This document shows, piece after piece, positions 1 through 11,106 of a stretch of 64,000 bases of DNA. The first letter of the stretch is position 1, and each line of letters opens with the position of its first letter. Source of the stretch: Limnanthes douglasii subsp. nivea (taxonomy: Eukaryota > Streptophyta > Magnoliopsida > Brassicales > Limnanthaceae); assembly GCA_036936605.1 (NCBI GenBank), contig JAUPFV010000001.1:119482771-119546770 (forward strand), given 5' to 3'. A program made the position numbers and the translations under genes. The notes beneath the pieces are model-generated. The model was not told the DNA's origin, did not search any database, and saw only the letters and a program-made list of their open reading frames with translations.

Positions 1-82
1 TCTTGAGCAGCTTGATTGAAGTTTTATATATATAAAAATAGACTTTTTAATATTTGGATTAACGTGTGAGGATAAATATCAG

Positions 83-3000
83 GGGTTCTGCTTGTTGTTC
101 CACTTGATTTGGCTATAACCCCTATGAGAGTTTTGCAAGATCCTCTTCTTGGACCAGAATGTAGAGCCATGTTTGAAGAAGGAGAAGTGGATGATAGGTT
201 CTTGATGGTTTTATTCCTTACCTTGGAGCGTCTTCGTAAGAATTCTTCATGGAAGCCGTATGTATAATTGATTTCATTTGCTTAAGAGTAATGCTACACA
301 TCACAAATGATTTTCATGAATACTGAGAATGCCTGGTCCCATATGTAATTATACAAATTTATTACACCAATTTGATTGATTCTTACCTGTACATGTGGGT
401 CCAGGTCCAAGATTCGAGAAACGATTTCTTGATCAATAGCATTTTCCCTTGCTTAAAAACTTTATTTAGTCATTTCTTCACTCGCGGGTGTAATTAACTT
501 GCCTGCTGGAAATTCTTGTATTAGATACTTGGATACACTTCCAACCAGTTTTGGGAACCCTCTCTGGTTTAGTGATGATGAGCTTCTGGAGCTGAAGGGG
601 ACAGCCTTGTATCGGGCAACCGAGTTGCAGGTCAGTGTTCTCGTGTTCTTTCTATTCACACAGCTAATTTTATAGCTGATTTGGTATAGATAAAAATCAT
701 GATTCTGAAATGTAAACTGATCTGGACTTCACAGAAGAAAAGTTTGATTCGTTTATATGACGACAAGGTGAAGGGCTTGGTGAAAAAACTTCTTGTTTTG
801 GATGGAGATACAGAAAGGTGCTTGTCTCGTTTCTCTCTTTTGTTTTCTGGTTGGAGATTGTTAACCAAACCAATCAAATATTTATTGCTATATATTTCTG
901 TTTCTTGCATATTTGCTTGTGCCAATGCGTTCTTTTCAACTTGTTGACTATCTCACTCTCTTTTCATAGTCTTAGTAGTTGTTAGGTGTCATCAACTGGC
1001 TATAAGCAAAAGTGCTGGTTGGTTATCTATCTTTTTTGTTTTAAATTAAGTTAATTTATTCTTGGTTAATAAGATTAACAACCTGAAAGGATGCTTCTTT
1101 TATTTTGGTTTGTTAATTTTAACCTTTTTTTTTCTCAATATATTTTTCTCTAGATCCTTTGCTATATACTTTGTTTTTCTGAAAAAGAAACACATTTTGA
1201 GTTTCTTTGTTTTCAGTTTTCATTTTATGTGGCCATCTTTAAAGTTTTAAAGTTACCTTTTTTTTATTAGACACCAAACAACCTATGAATTTTCATGGAA
1301 AATCTAGCTTTTTTACTTACGTATTTGAAGTTAGCTTTTTGACAAACAGGTTGGACACCAAACAATGCCTTAGTGTTTAGGTTTATTCTCCGCATACACT
1401 ACGGGTTGTCGCTAATATTACTCTTTATTTCATTATAAGCAAGTCTCCTTCCTTTGTTGTTCGTCGTTTTACGAAAATAAAATATTAAAATTAAAATGTC
1501 TATCTCACTTGGAAGTTGGAAAGATAAAAAACCTTTGTACAGCTGTTGATGGGCTTTGGTTAATAGCAATTAAGCTTAGTTTCTTACTTTGCAGTGAGGT
1601 GTGTTTTGAAGATTTCCTTTGGTAAGCATTCTCCTTATGTTTATATTCTATCACTACATTCTCCTTATGTTTATATTGTAGCAGTATAAGCATGTTCTGT
1701 TTCAGCTCTCTTTAATATCATATATCACTACCTGTATTATGCCAGGGCAAATTCTATATTCTGGAGTCGAGCGTTGAACATTCCACTTCCACGTTCTTAT
1801 GTGTTTCTCGAAAGTCAAGAAGATCAGGATAACTGCTCTGCCGATTACATTTCTTCGACAGAGTTGGCCAACAGTTGATTAGCTTCATAACTCTCTTTTT
1901 TGTTTGTAATTTATATCTTTATCGACAAATTCATACCATCTTTGTTATAATACGGAACAAAAAATTGTTTTATTTTCTCGAATCATTTTTCCTTTTTCTG
2001 TTGGCCTGAAGATGAAATTCCCTGATGATAGGGTGTCAGGCTGAGAAATACTCTAGCGAAGCCAAAGGAGGAATTTCGACATCACAAGGAGAGACAATGT
2101 GGGTAGAGGGTCTTGTGCCTGGCATAGACTTTTGTAACCATGGTATTCCAATTAAAATATGAAGTGGAAATTTCTTATTTGCTATATTTTTTTTCCGTAA
2201 TTGAGTATCTACCATGTCCTAAAGTATTTATTTATAGATTCTGACTTGGTGTGCTTTTAACTATTTAGGTATTAAGGCAGTAGCCACATGGGAAGTCGAT
2301 GGAACCGGATCAGTTACTGGAGTTCGATCTTCCATGTATCTTATTTCAGGTTTTTTTTCTTATATTTATTTATCGTTTTTGTGTCTGTCTTAACTTGTGA
2401 GAATTCTAACTTGACATGGAATTCCTTTACTTGCAATCGGAAAGCTAACCAAATTCCTTTCGGAACGGAGAAAGAGATCTCCATTAGTTATGGAAACAAA
2501 GGAAATGAGGTATCTGATACCTACATCGCTTCTACTTCTATTTTTAATTCACAGTTCTTAAGCATGTTAAAATGAAAATCCTAATCAGTCTCGGAGTCAG
2601 AACTTTGAATTGTGTGTGTTTTTTCTAGGAGATGAACAGTATCTTTCATTACTAGTCAGTTCTGTATAACAACTTTGCTTTATTGTAGGAGCTACTATAC
2701 CTCTATGGGTTTGTCATAGATAATAATCCGGACGACTATCTAATGGTAATTCATTTTTCTAAAGTCTTTTGCTTTACCACTTTTATGGTGACTTTTTGTC
2801 AACAAAGGCTATTCTTTTTCTACTGACTTACTAATAAACTGCTGAATAAATTTCAATGAAGAATCGAGAGTTTTATCTATTCATTTTTTGCGCTCTTTTC
2901 TTAGTGCTACGATGATATTTGAAGGTGCATTATCCAGTGGAGGCGGTTCAGAGTATCTCATTTTCCGAATCTAAAGCACAGCTTCTCGAAGCTCAGGTCA

Positions 3001-4421
3001 ATAACCTCGTGCTCTTTACTTGATTGTGTGTTTGCAAGTCCTTAAATTTCGAGTCATTGAGATCATATTTCTTTTCATTTTCAATGTAAGATATTGTACT
3101 TATAGTCCCCGTTGTTGGTTACAGAAAGCCGAATTGCGGTGTCTACTACCAAGAGGTTTGCTGGATTATGGATTTGATCCGTCTGGTAAGATGAATGATA
3201 AAAAGGATGCTGGCAAAACCAAAATAAATAAATCTAGCAACCTAAGTTGGTGTGGCCAGCGAAAGACACCTTCTTATATTGATAAGTTGGTTTTCCCGGA
3301 GAACTTTTTAGCTGCTCTGAGGACCATAGCAATGCAAGAAGAGGAGCTATTCAAGGTGTCATCGTTGCTTGAAGAGGTATGATTTACAGGTCTTTGGTGC
3401 GCGGCTTATACACCAAAATGTTGGCTTAAAAATAAGAAAAGTTAGTGTTTTTAGAAACAGTCATCAGTTGTTTGGTGCCTCGTTAAAAAACAAACTCAAA
3501 AGGTTAAAATGATGGTACAAAATGAAAGCGAGAAGTAAAATAAATTGAAAATGTGTATAAAGAAAAGCCAGTAAAAATATATTGAGAAAAAGGAAAGAAC
3601 TAAAAAAAGCCAAACACGCTAATTACCTTTTTAGATTTTTTATTGTATACATTCTCTTAGCTTAACAAGTCAGACCAAGCAGAAAACCTTCTTGCTTATA
3701 AACCTCGATTCCAAAGAAGTTGATGGCACCAAACAACAGCTCAATCTCTTTATCAATAAACTCCTCTCTCTCTCTCTCTCTCATCTTTCTGGTTTTTCAC
3801 TTTTGATGGTTCTTGAAGCTTGTAGGTACGGAGGGAGATAGACAACCATCAGAGTCAGAAGTTAGAGCAGCCGTATGGGAGGCGTGTGGGGATTCTGGAG
3901 CTCTGCAGTTGCTTATAGATCTTCTTCAAGTAAAGTGAGAATCTAAAAATCCAACATCAAGAAAAAGACTTACGTGGAAAACATTTGAAAAAATATATTA
4001 TCTCCTTTGTATGCAGGATGATAAATCTTAAAGAGAATTCAGGAACCGAGGATGATGATGCCAATCTGCTGCAGAAGTTCCAGACCACTGATAATATACC
4101 ACAGAACACGGCCGATAGGTATGGCAAAACAATTTTTTGCTGCTCTTATAAGTTTGAAGCTTAAATCGTTAAGGTTCTGTTTTGGTCTTTGAAAACTAGG
4201 AAGGGTGAAAAAAACCAGGTGAAGTTTCACTAGAATAATTTTTCTTAATAAGATTTTTGTTTTCCAGCATCAAAATCATGAAAAATATTGTGGCTCTGTT
4301 TCATTATTGTAGAATCAGGTGGTCTTGTATAGTGTATCGAAGAGGCCAAAAGGAATTGACCCGCTTATTCTTGAAGGAAGCAGATCAAGCCTTACAGTTA
4401 GCTCTAAGAGAAGGCAACTGA
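83..4421 (+). CDS. SET-domain protein lysine methyltransferase, Rubisco-LSMT/SETD3-like (5' part outside window)
   Basis: Predicted lysine N-methyltransferase of the plant Rubisco-LSMT-like SET family; the substrate cannot be told from sequence. I read 14 exons: 83-257, 525-630, 735-817, 1595-1621, 1746-1873, 2032-2142, 2269-2349, 2445-2509, 2689-2745, 2925-2996, 3125-3376, 3819-3934, 4017-4118, 4268-4421. They join in one frame for about 508 codons to a TGA. Family landmarks seen: VPLDLAITPMRVLQDP, LPTSFGNPLWFSDDEL, the SET motif GIDFCNH (exon 6), EKEISISYGNKGNEELLYLYG (exons 8-9, cofactor and catalytic Tyr region), then a helical substrate-binding part with NFLAALRTIAMQEEELFKVS and VYRRGQKELTRLF near the end. 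The N-terminal part of the SET domain lies before the window. The exon 5 donor (A|GTTGAT) and exon 6 acceptor are weak and chosen because they keep frame. No stop interrupts the model, so it looks functional. The family is clear; exact borders are less so. Confidence 0.85.
3764..3781 (+). repeat. (CT)9 microsatellite in SET gene intron
   Basis: A run of CT dinucleotides in the intron between exons 11 and 12, about 40 bases before the exon 12 acceptor. It may act as part of the polypyrimidine tract. Confidence 0.9.
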
Positions 4422-4658
4422 ATCTCTTGGGCCATTTCCATTTTACTAGATTTCTAACAAATTTAGAAGTTTGGAAACTATTTTCATAGGGCATAACACA
4501 AACTTCTAATTGTAGAGGAGAAGAATGTTCAGTTCAATTCTTTTTTGATTTTTCTATGTAATCGTACGGGAGTAACTTCTCAAGTAATTTTGGCTATTGA
4601 TTATATTCTAAAAAGTTGGAAACTACGTATGATTGAAGTTAATATTCTGACATCTAGA
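4422..4658 (+). other. 3' UTR and flank of the SET gene
   Basis: The 237 bases between the SET gene stop and the MULE target duplication. AT-rich with no ORF. It should hold the 3' UTR and polyadenylation region; I see no single clear poly(A) signal. Confidence 0.5.
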
Positions 4659-4667
4659 TTCATTATT
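4659..4667. repeat. MULE target site duplication, left
   Basis: TTCATTATT, identical to 18684-18692 just outside the right end. Nine bases is the usual MULE duplication length. Confidence 0.92.
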
Positions 4668-4800
4668 GAGAAAAGTACATGAAAATACCCACTCAACTAT
4701 CTTATTACCCGACAGTACCCAAATTTAACATAGTGTTACTTAATACCCAGACACTTAAAATTTAGACAAAAATACCCTTCCACTATATATACCCATTTTT
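4668..4800 (+). repeat. MULE terminal inverted repeat, left
   Basis: Pairs with the complement of 18520-18683. Conserved blocks: ACTCAACTAT near 4690, GTTACTTAATACCCA near 4735, and the TATA region near 4783. It is an imperfect, gapped TIR. Confidence 0.8.
4783..4791 (+). promoter_or_regulatory. TATA box in left TIR for the Ulp1-like gene
   Basis: CTATATATA directed into the element, about 750 bp before the protease start, with a leader that ends in an intron acceptor at 5537. The equivalent block in the right TIR also has a TATA box, which supports a TIR promoter as known for MuDR. Confidence 0.5.
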
Positions 4801-5370
4801 CAATTCCATCCCACCTTTTCAACCTTCCTATCACCCTAAACAAACGCAAAAGTCTAATTTTAGAAACCACCAGAAAACCGTTCGACTTCGTGATACTCTC
4901 TCTCTCTCAAACCCAAAAACCCTACAGCTTCTCACCGTTCGCACCTTCGACACTATCGCACCGATCAGTGTCTTTTACTCACTCAGACTACACACCTTCT
5001 GTTCGACAAAGTTGTCGTTGAGTCGTCTTTGAAAGTTCAATCTCGTTCTCCGACCGGTGAAATTTAACAGGTATGCATCATCGCCAAAAGTGTACTTTTT
5101 TTTGCGTTTTTGACGAATTTGAACCACTTTTTTCTGTTGATTCACGATAGGCGTTGCTTTTTATACTAGAATGAAGTATCTACTGACGATAGTTGCTCAG
5201 TTCATGGGTTTATCGTCGAAGGTAGGGTAGAATTTTAGTTGCATGTAATACTAATACTTTCCTGAGAAATATTATGTATGTTAGATCTGCATTAGGTAGT
5301 TCATTGTTGATTTTGGTGTTTGTTGAATAATTCCCAGATCCCTGCAACGTGCATGTAAAAAGTGTAACAG

Positions 5371-5500
5371 TTCGCATCCTGATCACCCATTATGCAAGCA
5401 ATTCGCAGCTCGATTGTCTGTAAATAATTCGCAACTCAAGCTGCGAATTGTCTGTTAAAACAATATTTATATGTATGCAATTCGCAGCTTGTGATGCGAA
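5371..5500. repeat. MULE dyad-motif cluster 1 (leader of protease gene)
   Basis: TTCGCAKC half sites at 5371 and 5402. Full 20-bp dyads at 5428-5447 (one mismatch) and 5481-5500. All lie upstream of the protease start in a probable leader intron. Confidence 0.85.
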
Positions 5501-6607
5501 TTATTTGTGACACTCCAACTGATTTGTGTTTGTGCAGAAAGTATGACAACAAAACCTAGCTACTACAGATCAAGGTTGGTGAGCCTTCTGAAGCTACTCA
5601 AAGACATGCGTATTACAAGGGCGCACATTGAAGCTGCAAGAAACACACCCTTCTACACACTTCTGAAAACAGCTTTCCAAATCCGTAATGAGGCAGAGTT
5701 GCCAAGGAAAAAATTCTACCAAATCATTCAGTATATCATCGAGCAATTCTCCGTGGATAGAGACACCTTTAGAATTGACAACAAGTATGTAAAGCTAACT
5801 GAGAACGATGTCAAGATCATATTCGGGTTGAGGCATGGCACTGAGAAAATTCCATTAACAAAAACCGGAGCTTTTCATAACAAGTATGCACCCGGCGAGG
5901 AGGACGAATCAAGGATGATGAAGAAATACTTCATGGGTAAAACTGGCAGGAAAGTAGCAGCTAGTAATACCAAAACAATAACAAATGCCATTATAAAGGT
6001 ACGTCTAAAATGGACTTCATCTTTATAAAGCAAGATTCTGTACATTTCTAACATAGCATGTTGTCGTTGGTTTTACAGGAGGGTATAGAGAAGGCCATAA
6101 ACGAAGGAAGGGAGCATGAGTTGAAAGATGTTGCGAGGCTGTTGATACTGTTTTTGTGCTCCACACTATTCTACTCCGTATCTGGAGATATCCTGGGCTG
6201 GAGCACGGTTTATTACGTTGAAGACCTCAACAGAATAAACAATTATGACTGGGCTGGATCAATACTGTACAAGCTTCGACAGTCTATCAGGAGTTGCTTA
6301 GCGATAGAAAGAGCTGATAAAGTCGTCGGCTGCGTTGCCCTTGTAGTTGTAAGATTGATCTATTCAATATAAAAATTAGTTATGTACATAGCATCGTGTT
6401 GATAAAACCTGTTCCCATACAGCCCTTCATCATGGAGCACACAACAATCGGCCACGAGGTAGCGAAGCCAACCTCGATACCAAGGTTTTTCAAATGGTTG
6501 GGGTTAGAGTGCCAAGCATCAACCATGACATATCTTCTTAGAACACCCTCGCTGGATAATGACCAGGTATAAGCTTTATATATGTATTGAACTGGGGGTG
6601 CATACAG

Positions 6608-6911
6608 TTCGCAGCATATCATTCGTTTTGCTTAGAAAAATGTATCAATCATTTCGCAGTCTGATATGAATTTTACTTCGCAGCTTCTTTTTCCACACAG
6701 TTCGCATCATATAGTTTTACACGTAGTTCGCAGCATATTGTCCCATATATAAATACTTAGTTCGCATCCTATGGTTTACATTTAGTTCGCAGCATATCTT
6801 TTGCACATAGTTCGCAGCATATTGTCCCATACACATTTCGCAGCTCAGCATGCGAATTCTTTGCAACTCTAACATGATTAAAATCACACATTTCGCATCA
6901 TATGATGCGAA
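6608..6911. repeat. MULE dyad-motif cluster 2 (intron 3 of protease gene)
   Basis: Half sites at 6608, 6677, 6701, 6727, 6761, 6786 and 6811 all face one way. Full dyads lie at 6837-6856 (one mismatch) and 6892-6911. They make up much of the 426-bp intron 6568-6993, while neighbouring introns without motifs are under 100 bp. Confidence 0.88.
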
Positions 6912-7855
6912 CTGTTTCTAAAAAACAATTTGTTTGTCTACACCCTCATACTTTCGAAACAATTAATTTACTTACATGTGCCTCTGTTGGTAGGTTTTAG
7001 AAGGTCCATTACAGCTTACCGAGGCTGAAATTGAAGCTTTCGGAGAACGAGAAGATAATGAAGATGCATAAACCTTTTCTACTTCAACGGAAGAAAGACC
7101 AAGGAAGAGGAAGAAAAGCACAACATCAAAACCAAAACAAAGGAGACGAGCATCACAGAATGCAATGAATAAGGTGATGTCTCCCAGACCCGAACAACCA
7201 CCACCACCCGAGCCAACGATTCCACCACCAAGACTCCCCAAGCAAACGATTCCACCACAACCGAAAGGAAAATCCAGGCAGGAGCCCTCCAGCGACGACA
7301 CAACCAGTATGAGTGAAACAATCGGTGATTATGTACTCAAACGCAGAGGTCCTAATCACGAGACATCAAAGCGTTTGAAGACATACGCCAACAAGAACAA
7401 GTACGAGAGAAAGATAGAAAAACAGGCTAGAGAAGTAAGTATGACTTGAACCTTACAATCAGCACTTAATATGTTTATAAAAAGTTTGCTAAATTTTTTG
7501 CAGCTGAAAGAATTGAAACGCAAGATTGCGAAACTTGAAGCACAACAACTCCACAATGCTATCTCTCAGCCAATTTTCCGGATTGAAAGCCCAATAGAGC
7601 AGGTACCAGCAGCACTTCCAGAGAGAGAAGAATCCACTGATCAGCAAGCATCCATGTCTAATGCTGATCAGCACCATGCTGATGGAGTACTGCCAGAAGA
7701 AAGGGACGATGATGCCAACCATTCACCCATACCCCTTCAAATATCTGCAGAGATGGACATCTTGGACACACAGATAGAGGAGGTAGATAATGTAAGTGGA
7801 TGATATGATGTTACCAAACAAATATCAGGACTCTTGTGTAGTCCTGTCCAAACGT

Positions 7856-7972
7856 TTCGCAGCTTAAGCTGCGAATTGTGTAATAAACCATTGGGTTGGT
7901 TATTACACAATTCGCATGCTGAGCTGCGAATTGTTAAGAATGTACAACACAGATATCAGGTCAGCATGCGAA
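7856..7972. repeat. MULE dyad-motif cluster 3 (intron 5 of protease gene)
   Basis: Full dyads at 7856-7875 (perfect palindrome with TTAA centre) and 7911-7930 (one mismatch), and a variant half site at 7965. All fall in the intron 7792-8045. Confidence 0.88.
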
Positions 7973-8057
7973 CCGTGCTCAACAATGATTAACTTATGCT
8001 TAACCCTTCCACCCTTTTGTTTTTTTGGATTTTTGTATGAAACAGGAGACCGAAAGA

Positions 8058-8435
8058 CAACAACAACAACAACAGCAGAAACAGCAAGACCAGCAGCAAC
8101 AACAAGAACAAAAACAGCAACAAGAACAACAGCAACAAGAACAACAGCAACAAGAAGAACAACAACAACACCAATAGCAACAACACCAACAGCAAGAACA
8201 AGAAGAAGAACAACAACAACATCAACAACAAGACCAAGAAGAACACCACCAGCAACAACAACACCAACAGCAACAACATCAACAACAAGAAGAACACCAC
8301 CAGCAACAACAACAAGAAGAACACCAGCAACAACACCAGCAGCCACAAGTTCAACACGAAGACCGGCAACAAGAAGAACAACAAGAACAACAACGAGAGC
8401 AACAAGGACAACAAGAACAACAACAGCAGCAACGG
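8058..8435 (+). repeat. CAA/CAG-rich low-complexity tract (glutamine-rich segment)
   Basis: Inside exon 6 of the protease gene. Codons are nearly all CAA, CAG, GAA and CAC/CAT, giving about 125 residues rich in Gln, Glu and His. One CAG-type codon has become TAG at 8175-8177. The reading frame continues on both sides, so it was coding before the stop arose. Confidence 0.85.
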
Positions 8436-8825
8436 ATAACCTTGGCGAATAGAGAAAGGCTAACTCAAGAGATAGCACCTCAAGAGTCAGAACCTCAAAG
8501 ACCAACGGTGCTGTCAGCAAAGTCAGAATTGCTAAGCCAACGTGAAACTGTAGGCCCGGTAACAAATCAACTGCAAGCTCCAGAGTCCCACGATAACACA
8601 ATAGGTTTACCCGATACTTTTGTTGATGGTATTTACACTCACGTTTCACAGACATTTTTAAATGAAATTGATAATGTATATTACGATTCTATAATACAAC
8701 GGTCTTTGGAGAACATGTCGGAGGATGACTTTAATGATTTCTGCCGACACGATCCAGTTCATATGCCGAACAAGTCAACGACATTGGTTGTCGCTGACCG
8801 TGCGGTAAGGCCTACTTATAATGAT

Positions 8826-8997
8826 TTCGCATCATAACATGAGATTTGTGTTAGAAAACTGATTGGGGTATTATAAATGAATATCAGGGTAGGATGCGAA
8901 CTGTTCAGTGGAACCTCGAACAGTTCGTATCCTACCCTCATAGATACTAATAAATTTATTAGACTGGAACCAAACAGTTCGCAGCCTAAGATGCGAA
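8826..8997. repeat. MULE dyad-motif cluster 4 with 20-bp-arm hairpin
   Basis: Half site at 8826, half site 8893 inside a long hairpin, and full dyad 8978-8997. The hairpin arms are 8887-8906 and 8918-8937, 20 bp each with one mismatch and an 11-base loop. All lie in intron 8805-9064. Confidence 0.88.
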
Positions 8998-9941
8998 CTG
9001 TTTGGAGTCGTTGCAATTATAATTACTGACGCCCTTCTACTTTTGATTTTTGTTATTTACTAAGCTCGAGCCTAGTAAAGAGATAGAGGAGCCAAGTTTT
9101 ACTCTGCTGACACAAACGCAGCCTCAAGTGGCAGAGGAAGAAGAAGAGTTCGTAATAACAATACAGGAACCGCCATCAGTAGAATACAGCGACTAGCCAA
9201 AGAAAACAAAAGTAACTGAACGTATCGATCTGCAAGAATACCACAAAATATAGGTAGTTAAAGCCTACGAGAGAGACACACCTGATCTAGTGGTATGGCA
9301 GCTACCAAAGTCCAAGTTTACATACGGAATCAGGGTGCAAGCGAGTGATGTCATGGCACTACCTTTAGAACTGGAGCTGGACGTAAAGGTATCCAATTGT
9401 CAACCAATTCTATTTTCAATGTTTCAAATATGTATTGTATATTTAACATAAATCTACAACTCCTTTGTTAGGTTATCGATGCTTGGATTCAAAAGATGCT
9501 TGAAGATGCAGACTTCAAAGTTCCATGCACTAAAGCTAAAGGAGAGCATCATGACGCCGTACTGATTTCGGGCATGACTGCGGTAAGTTTAGCTCAGGTA
9601 AATTGAACAAAGTTCTCAGAAAATGTTCTCATTTTAATATAATCTTGCTTGGATGCAACATCAAATGAAAGCAGGCTGGCAAGTAGAAAATTTGGCTGAC
9701 ATGGCTTTTAGAATGGGGCACAAAGATGCCAACATCATCATGGTTCCAGTATGCACCGAGATGAAGGACACTGTAAACCACTGGACGTTGCTCGTCATTG
9801 ACATCGACGCCAGGACAATTTCAAACTACAATCCGCTGCTGCCTAAGCTGAAAGCCATAGACCACACCACAAGGACACCTGCACTACTGGTAAATATTCC
9901 AAACTATACACTTAAATTTAAGGGATATTTTAAGTATGCAG

Positions 9942-10181
9942 GCTGCGAACTGTTATCGGGATATGCCGCGAATTGTGAGTAAATCAATTGCTTTTCCCAG
10001 CCTATCCATAACACAATTCGCAGCATATGATGCGAACAATGGGGTGCATATCAAATAATTCGCAGCTTAAGCTGCGAATCGTGTGACATGCCCATGTTGG
10101 ATTTGTTGTCATACAATTCGCAGCCTAAGGTGCGAATTATATTGGATTTGTTGTCATATAATTCGCAGCCTAAAGTGCGAA
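9942..10181. repeat. MULE dyad-motif cluster 5 (intron 9 of protease gene)
   Basis: Half site 9942. Full dyads at 10017-10036 and 10059-10078 (centre of a 22-bp perfect palindrome at 10058-10079). Dyads with one or two mismatches lie at 10117-10136 and 10162-10181; this last pair sits in a 45-bp tandem duplication. Confidence 0.9.
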
Positions 10182-10617
10182 TTGTATGTCACCAACTGTT
10201 TTTGTTTTTATGCTTATTCCTAACACTAATTATTATACACAGATCAAATATTTGTTGGATAGAGAATTCCTACCTAAATATACTACAGGGTGGAAGGTGA
10301 AAGTGGAAAGAGGCATCCCACAACAAAAGTGAGGCACCCTGGACTGTGGTATCTTTGTCTGCAAATATGCAAGAGACATTATCGAGCATGGATCAGTGCA
10401 GAAAAAATAAGATGCAGATATGGTAACTGCCTTCAGAGCAGAAATGTTTTATTAATTTTTAAATGACAAAGACCGCATCGCATATGGCTGATTCGTGTAT
10501 TGCTTGTAAATACATCTCTTGCTTGTAAATACATCTGTTGTAATTTTTAGTTTTGTTGTGCATACATAAAAGAATTAAATTTTTAGAAATTTGAATATTC
10601 CTTAGCTGATATGTATG

Positions 10618-10842
10618 AACAGTTCGCAGCCTACCCTGGTAGATGCTTATTTATCGTTAAGTAATCCGCAGCCTAATTTATCATCCAATAGTTCGCAGCC
10701 TGACCTGATAGATGCTTATTTATCATTAAATAATTCGCATCCCAATTTATCATCAAATAGTTCGCAGCCTAACCTGATAGATGCTTATCACTACACAAAA
10801 CAGTTCGCAGCCTGGTATACCACTTTACAATCAGTTCGCAGC
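10618..10842. repeat. MULE motif cluster 6, 69-bp tandem repeats
   Basis: Half sites at 10623, 10692 and 10761 are exactly 69 bp apart, in a tandem repeat that also shares GATGCTTAT. Further half sites lie at 10734, 10804 and 10835. This is the spacer between the protease gene and the small ORF. An ORF that reads through here is a by-product of the repeat. Confidence 0.85.
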
Positions 10843-11106
10843 CTGGTGCAGAAATAAAAAATTCAAAATATAAAGTACAAGGATACGAACAGGCTGTGGC
10901 TTATGCCTTGGTAAAAGTTTTCTTCATTGAGCATACAAAAAACAATCTAATCAAGTACATAATTCATTAAATGCTGATTGGACATGAAGGCTATGTAATG
11001 ATTACCTCATTTCCCTACAAATACCTCTAGTAACCAGAGGCTAATTTTACACCAAACTCCATATTTTTTTAAAAACACCTCTTCTCTCTTCGAAAGGCAA
11101 ACGATC

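Larger units (their letters stand above)
5543..10455 (+). pseudogene. Ulp1/SENP-type (C48) cysteine protease gene of the MULE, decayed
   Basis: Exons inferred: 5543-5998, 6079-6348, 6423-6567, 6994-7434, 7504-7791, 8046-8804, 9065-9388, 9472-9582, about 9675-9890, 10243-10455. The order is an N-terminal domain shared with plant MULE/Ulp1 proteins (exons 1-3, VEDLNRINNYDWAGSILYKL), a basic proline-rich linker, a coiled coil (KELKRKIAKLEAQQL), a glutamine-rich stretch, an acidic linker, then the protease. The catalytic His is in HWTLLVIDID (exon 9) and the Cys in TLDCGIFVCKYA (exon 10). Where Ulp1 usually has the catalytic Asp (YDSL-like), this has YNPL. In-frame stops lie at 7069, 8175, 9194, 9251, 10330 and 10408, and the exon 8/9 junction does not keep frame. 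Such proteases remove SUMO-like modifiers; whether MULE versions do is not known to me. This copy cannot make the full protein. Confidence 0.8.

Noticed and set aside
462..947. Several ORFs of 65-89 codons on both strands near the start
   Set aside because: They run across exon-intron borders of the SET gene and do not match its reading frame.
7916..8452. 178-codon plus-strand ORF rich in Thr and Arg
   Set aside because: Another frame of the same CAA-rich tract (ACA/ACC codons). The Gln frame joins exons on both sides and this one does not.
7903..8655. 250-codon ORF on the minus strand, rich in Val and Leu
   Set aside because: It is the reverse reading of the CAA/CAG-rich exon of the protease gene. 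The exon fits on the plus strand with intron borders on both sides.
10615..10857. 80-codon ORF with repeated NSSQPxLIDAYLSL
   Set aside because: It is produced by the 69-bp tandem motif repeat in the spacer between two genes; the residues simply translate TTCGCAGCC units. No start context or relatives.
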